Positions 32,889 through 35,137 of a stretch of 35,137 bases of DNA are shown here, piece after piece. Made by a program: the position numbers and the translations under genes. Source of the DNA: Methanobacterium sp. UBA410 (GTDB taxonomy: Archaea; Methanobacteriota; Methanobacteria; Methanobacteriales; Methanobacteriaceae); assembly GCA_002498385.1 (NCBI GenBank), contig DAHH01000009.1, forward strand, positions 59,669 to 94,805, written 5' to 3'. The notes under the pieces are model-generated. The model worked only from the letters and a program-made list of their open reading frames with translations. It was not told the DNA's origin and ran no database searches. How positions within the stretch are numbered: the first letter of the stretch is position 1; each line of letters starts with the position of its first letter.

Positions 32889-33057
32889 TTATTAAAGTTG
32901 GTTTTTTTTGTGAGTATCAAAAATAAGTAAGAACGTATGAAAACAATACTTTTCAACGCTCATGTTACATACCTTAAAAGGAAGCATTCTGAACAAAACA
33001 TGCCTGGTATGTGTCATATGGAGGTTTTATAATATTGTTCCCAAATTCCCACCTAAT

Positions 33058-33198
33058 GATACTCACTTTAACGATCTAGATATATTAATTTCAAACAATT
33101 TAATACTTTCTATTACATAATGATGAGATATCTTTAAATTTTTGCAAAACTGTTAAATAAATTCCCAAAAAGTGCCAAATACTGTTCAAACCAAGAAT
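33058..33198. repeat. degenerate direct repeat, unit 1
   Basis: This stretch aligns by eye with 33689-33813 in the same orientation. Shared blocks include ATATTAATTT, ATTTAATA, TTTCTAT and TGTTCAAA in the same order and at near-equal spacing. The two units bracket the gene remnant at 33212-33543. Confidence 0.45.
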
Positions 33199-33211
33199 TA
33201 ATACTATTTTA

Positions 33212-33543
33212 TCATATCTGGAATAAAAAAATTCTAAAATTTTGAATCATGTTATGGTTGAGGAAATTGTATGTTTTAGTGCAAGTAGAATCATTGCTCA
33301 TGTTTTTAATGCTGTTTAAAACGTCCTTTGCATATGAATTCAGACCTGAAGTGTGAAGTTTTTCTATCATGATCCAGAAAGACGGAAACAATCGTTTATC
33401 ATTCAGAAACAGAGTTTGAAGTACTAAAAAATTTAATTGACTTTCAGGGACCTCTACGTTTTTTTCATTGGGCGTTCAATATTTTCCACAAGTTTTATTT
33501 GATCCTGAAAAATATATTTTGCATATGGAAAAACCAAAGTAAA
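33212..33543 (-). pseudogene. frameshifted gene remnant, family unknown
   Basis: On the minus strand one frame is open from about 33543 and reads FPYAKYIFQDQIKLVENIER and then PMKK. At a run of seven A (33459-33465) the reading continues only in another frame as NVEVPESQLNFLVLQTLFLN, then LFPSFWIMIEKLHTSGLNSY, stopping at 33212-33214. Amino acid composition and codons look protein-like across both parts, so a single-base change in the A-run probably broke a real gene. A further MRLEKELFPKFPR segment at about 33574-33612 could be the lost N-terminus. I do not recognise the family; a mobile-element origin is possible. Confidence 0.45.
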
Positions 33544-33688
33544 TTATAATAGTCAATTAAAAAATATTGGAAGCACCAACCTATCTTGGAAATTTTGGGA
33601 ACAATTCTTTTTCTAGCCTCATGACACACACCCCCCAAAAAAAGCAGTGCTGTGTGTTGATCACCAGGTTTTTTTTGCCTTCAAGGTT

Positions 33689-33813
33689 GGTACTCCTATT
33701 AATTATATTAATTTTAAATTATTTAATATTTTCTATCACAAAATATCAAAAATTTTTTAAATTAATATGTGATTATTCAATAAAAATTTAAAAATAGCAT
33801 ACATTGTTCAAAT
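33689..33813. repeat. degenerate direct repeat, unit 2
   Basis: Partner of 33058-33198; see there. It lies just downstream of the second beta-helix gene. Confidence 0.45.
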
Positions 33814-33862
33814 ACAAATCCAATTTTTGCCTCAAAAAAATAAAAAAATAAGGAAAGGATTT

Positions 33863-35137
33863 TTATTTCCTTCTTGGCAGCAATCCTCCAAAGACTGCAA
33901 GTAAAGCAAGTGCTAACAGTGCTAATGGTGCTCCTGTTGTTTGCATTGGAACTCCAGCAGCTTTTGTGGTTGTTACCTTGACGACATTTGCTTTTTGGGT
34001 TGTTATTGCCATTGTTTTTGATTCTTTGGTTATTTTTTCCTTAGGGTGGCATGGTTTGCATACCTTGTGATGTTTGCGTTCTTTCTTGCATGGTTTGCAT
34101 ATGTTTTTATGTTCCCAACATTTTTCCTTACATACTTTTACAGGGGATTTTAACCATGGGCAGTAAAGTGTAACACCAGATCCTCCAATTTTGCATTTTG
34201 GATTCTTGTCACTGCCGAACCAGTTGCACTGTGCATCTAACTTTTTGCAGCCATTGTTTATGATGGCGTAGGTGTATGGACCATCTGCAATTAAGTTGTT
34301 GTAGTGAATCTCATTGTATTCACTTGTTCTGTCTGTGTCCCTTACGTAAACACATACGCTACATGGTACGCATGTTTTTATGTTGTTATTGTTGATTTCA
34401 TTTCCTTTGGAACCAGCAATGTATAATCCAGCTCCACGGTTGTTTGTTATGTCGTTGCATTTAACGAGGTTTCCATCTGACTCGTAGAGAACTACTCCAT
34501 CATCGTAGTTTTTGTTTATCTCGTTGCCTATTATTTTGTTCCAGTCAGAATGGTATAAATTAACTCCATCGTCAAGGTTGGAGTTTATCTCGTTGCCTGT
34601 TATGGTGTTTCCTTCAGATCTGTATAGGCTTATTCCATCGTCGACGTTGCTTGTTATTTTGTTGTCTTTTATGCTGTTTCCGTCAGAGTGTCTGAGACTT
34701 ATTCCGTCGTCAAGGTTGTGCTTAATTTCATTGTCCTTGATGCAGTTAAAGTCTGCGTTGTTGAGCTCGATTCCATCCTTGTTGGAAACTATTTTGTTGC
34801 ACTTAATTTCACAGCCATTAACATTGTTCAGTTCAATACCATCGGAACCTCCCATTATGGTAAAACCAATAATTTTGGTTCCACTTCCACCGGAGTTTAT
34901 TTTAAAAACCGGTTGGTTTGGGTCGGCAGCTACAACCACAGCTCCTTTCTGTCCAATTAAGGTCAGCATAGTGTTAATTACCACGTTTTCAGTGTAAGCT
35001 CCGTATTCAACTATTATGATGTCGCCTTTAATGGCATGATTGACTGCGTCCTGAATTGTTGTATAATGGGTTGGGTCACCCACAATTCTGGGGTCTCCGC
35101 CTGAAGTTGTGGCAGGTGGTGTATTTGTTGGTTGGTT
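33863..35137 (-). CDS. secreted beta-helix surface protein (NosD-like), copy 2, 5' end cut by the window
   Basis: At least 424 aa are visible; the frame stays open to the window edge and aligns with copy 1 from its Thr/Pro linker onward, so the true start and signal peptide lie outside. The beta-helix core is nearly identical to copy 1 at the DNA level, with changes clustered in the S-D-G-N turns. The post-helix linker differs: copy 2 has a Cys/His/Lys-rich stretch (KEKCWEHKNICKPCKKE, then VCKPCHPKE), absent from copy 1, for a net gain of 16 residues. The C-terminal PMQTTGAP-helix-LLPRRK segment is identical. A recent tandem duplicate with a diverged linker. Confidence 0.85.
   Translation of the reverse strand, partial: NQPTNTPPATTSGGDPRIVGDPTHYTTIQDAVNHAIKGDIIIVEYGAYTENVVINTMLTLIGQKGAVVVAADPNQPVFKINSGGSGTKIIGFTIMGGSDGIELNNVNGCEIKCNKIVSNKDGIELNNADFNCIKDNEIKHNLDDGISLRHSDGNSIKDNKITSNVDDGISLYRSEGNTITGNEINSNLDDGVNLYHSDWNKIIGNEINKNYDDGVVLYESDGNLVKCNDITNNRGAGLYIAGSKGNEINNNNIKTCVPCSVCVYVRDTDRTSEYNEIHYNNLIADGPYTYAIINNGCKKLDAQCNWFGSDKNPKCKIGGSGVTLYCPWLKSPVKVCKEKCWEHKNICKPCKKERKHHKVCKPCHPKEKITKESKTMAITTQKANVVKVTTTKAAGVPMQTTGAPLALLALALLAVFGGLLPRRK

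Larger units (their letters stand above)
32876..33862. other. 987-bp spacer with gene debris
   Basis: Region between the two beta-helix genes. It contains a degenerate direct repeat (about 33058-33198 and 33689-33813), an imperfect inverted repeat (about 33007-33052 and 33582-33632), a frameshifted gene remnant (33212-33543) and a T-rich tract. A plus-strand 74-codon frame at 33567 overlaps this debris and is not credible. Confidence 0.55.

Noticed and set aside
33611..33656. ACACACA/TGTGTGT pairing as an RNA structure
   Set aside because: Short simple-sequence pairing across a long loop; likely chance.
33567..33791. Plus-strand 74-codon open frame
   Set aside because: It lies antisense to the gene remnant and across the repeat, has no ribosome binding site and shows no protein-like pattern.
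1..35137. tRNA, rRNA and CRISPR arrays
   Set aside because: I saw no tRNA cloverleaf, no rRNA-like sequence and no regularly spaced repeats with unique spacers; the duplications found are two-copy only.

Overview
The window reads as a methanogenic archaeon of the order Methanobacteriales, most likely a Methanobacterium. The main evidence is a complete energy-converting hydrogenase A (Eha) operon, followed by its Ftr-like, PfkB and polyferredoxin companion genes. AGGTGA-type ribosome binding sites, archaeal TATA boxes and surface beta-helix proteins agree with this. The identification rests on gene content only.

Region 1 (about 1-15.4 kb) is a surface polysaccharide or glycoprotein-glycan locus. 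It holds three GT-B-type glycosyltransferases (or relatives), a DUF2142 multi-membrane protein, four GT2 glycosyltransferases, a hexapeptide-repeat acyltransferase, a zinc-ribbon SAM methyltransferase, a Wzx-type flippase, a UDP-sugar 4-epimerase and a small membrane-anchored DUF1616-like protein. Strands alternate in blocks: minus 255-7728, plus 7945-10749, minus 11271-15398. A decayed transposase-like C-terminus lies at about 10.8-11.0 kb. The central genes look more AT-rich than the eha genes, which suggests a mosaic locus.

Region 2 (15.4-29.7 kb) is the eha operon on the plus strand: small membrane subunits ehaA-I, the NuoH-like ehaJ, ehaK-M, the [NiFe] small and large subunits ehaN and ehaO, and the polyferredoxins ehaP (6 clusters) and ehaQ (10 clusters). 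It continues with a HAD-like protein (ehaR), a formyltransferase-like protein (ehaS) and a PfkB sugar kinase (probably ehaT). The complex uses the ion gradient to drive H2-dependent reduction of low-potential ferredoxin for the first step of CO2 reduction. ehaQ has no ATG, GTG or TTG in frame ahead of its first Fe-S motif; an ATC codon placed behind a perfect AAGGAG is the best start candidate. Upstream of ehaA are two TATA boxes and a long inverted repeat.

Region 3 (29.8-31.3 kb) is a two-gene unit, a 6x[4Fe-4S] polyferredoxin overlapping a CBS-domain protein. Both probably belong functionally with Eha.

Region 4 (31.4-35.1 kb) holds two tandem, recently duplicated, secreted beta-helix (NosD-like) surface proteins on the minus strand; the second runs off the window end. 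They are separated by almost 1 kb of non-coding sequence containing a frameshifted gene remnant, a degenerate direct repeat and an inverted repeat.

A pattern that ordinary annotation does not capture runs through the window. Many intergenic spacers contain a short head-to-tail duplication of 9-25 bp in exactly two copies, including several spacers inside the eha operon.
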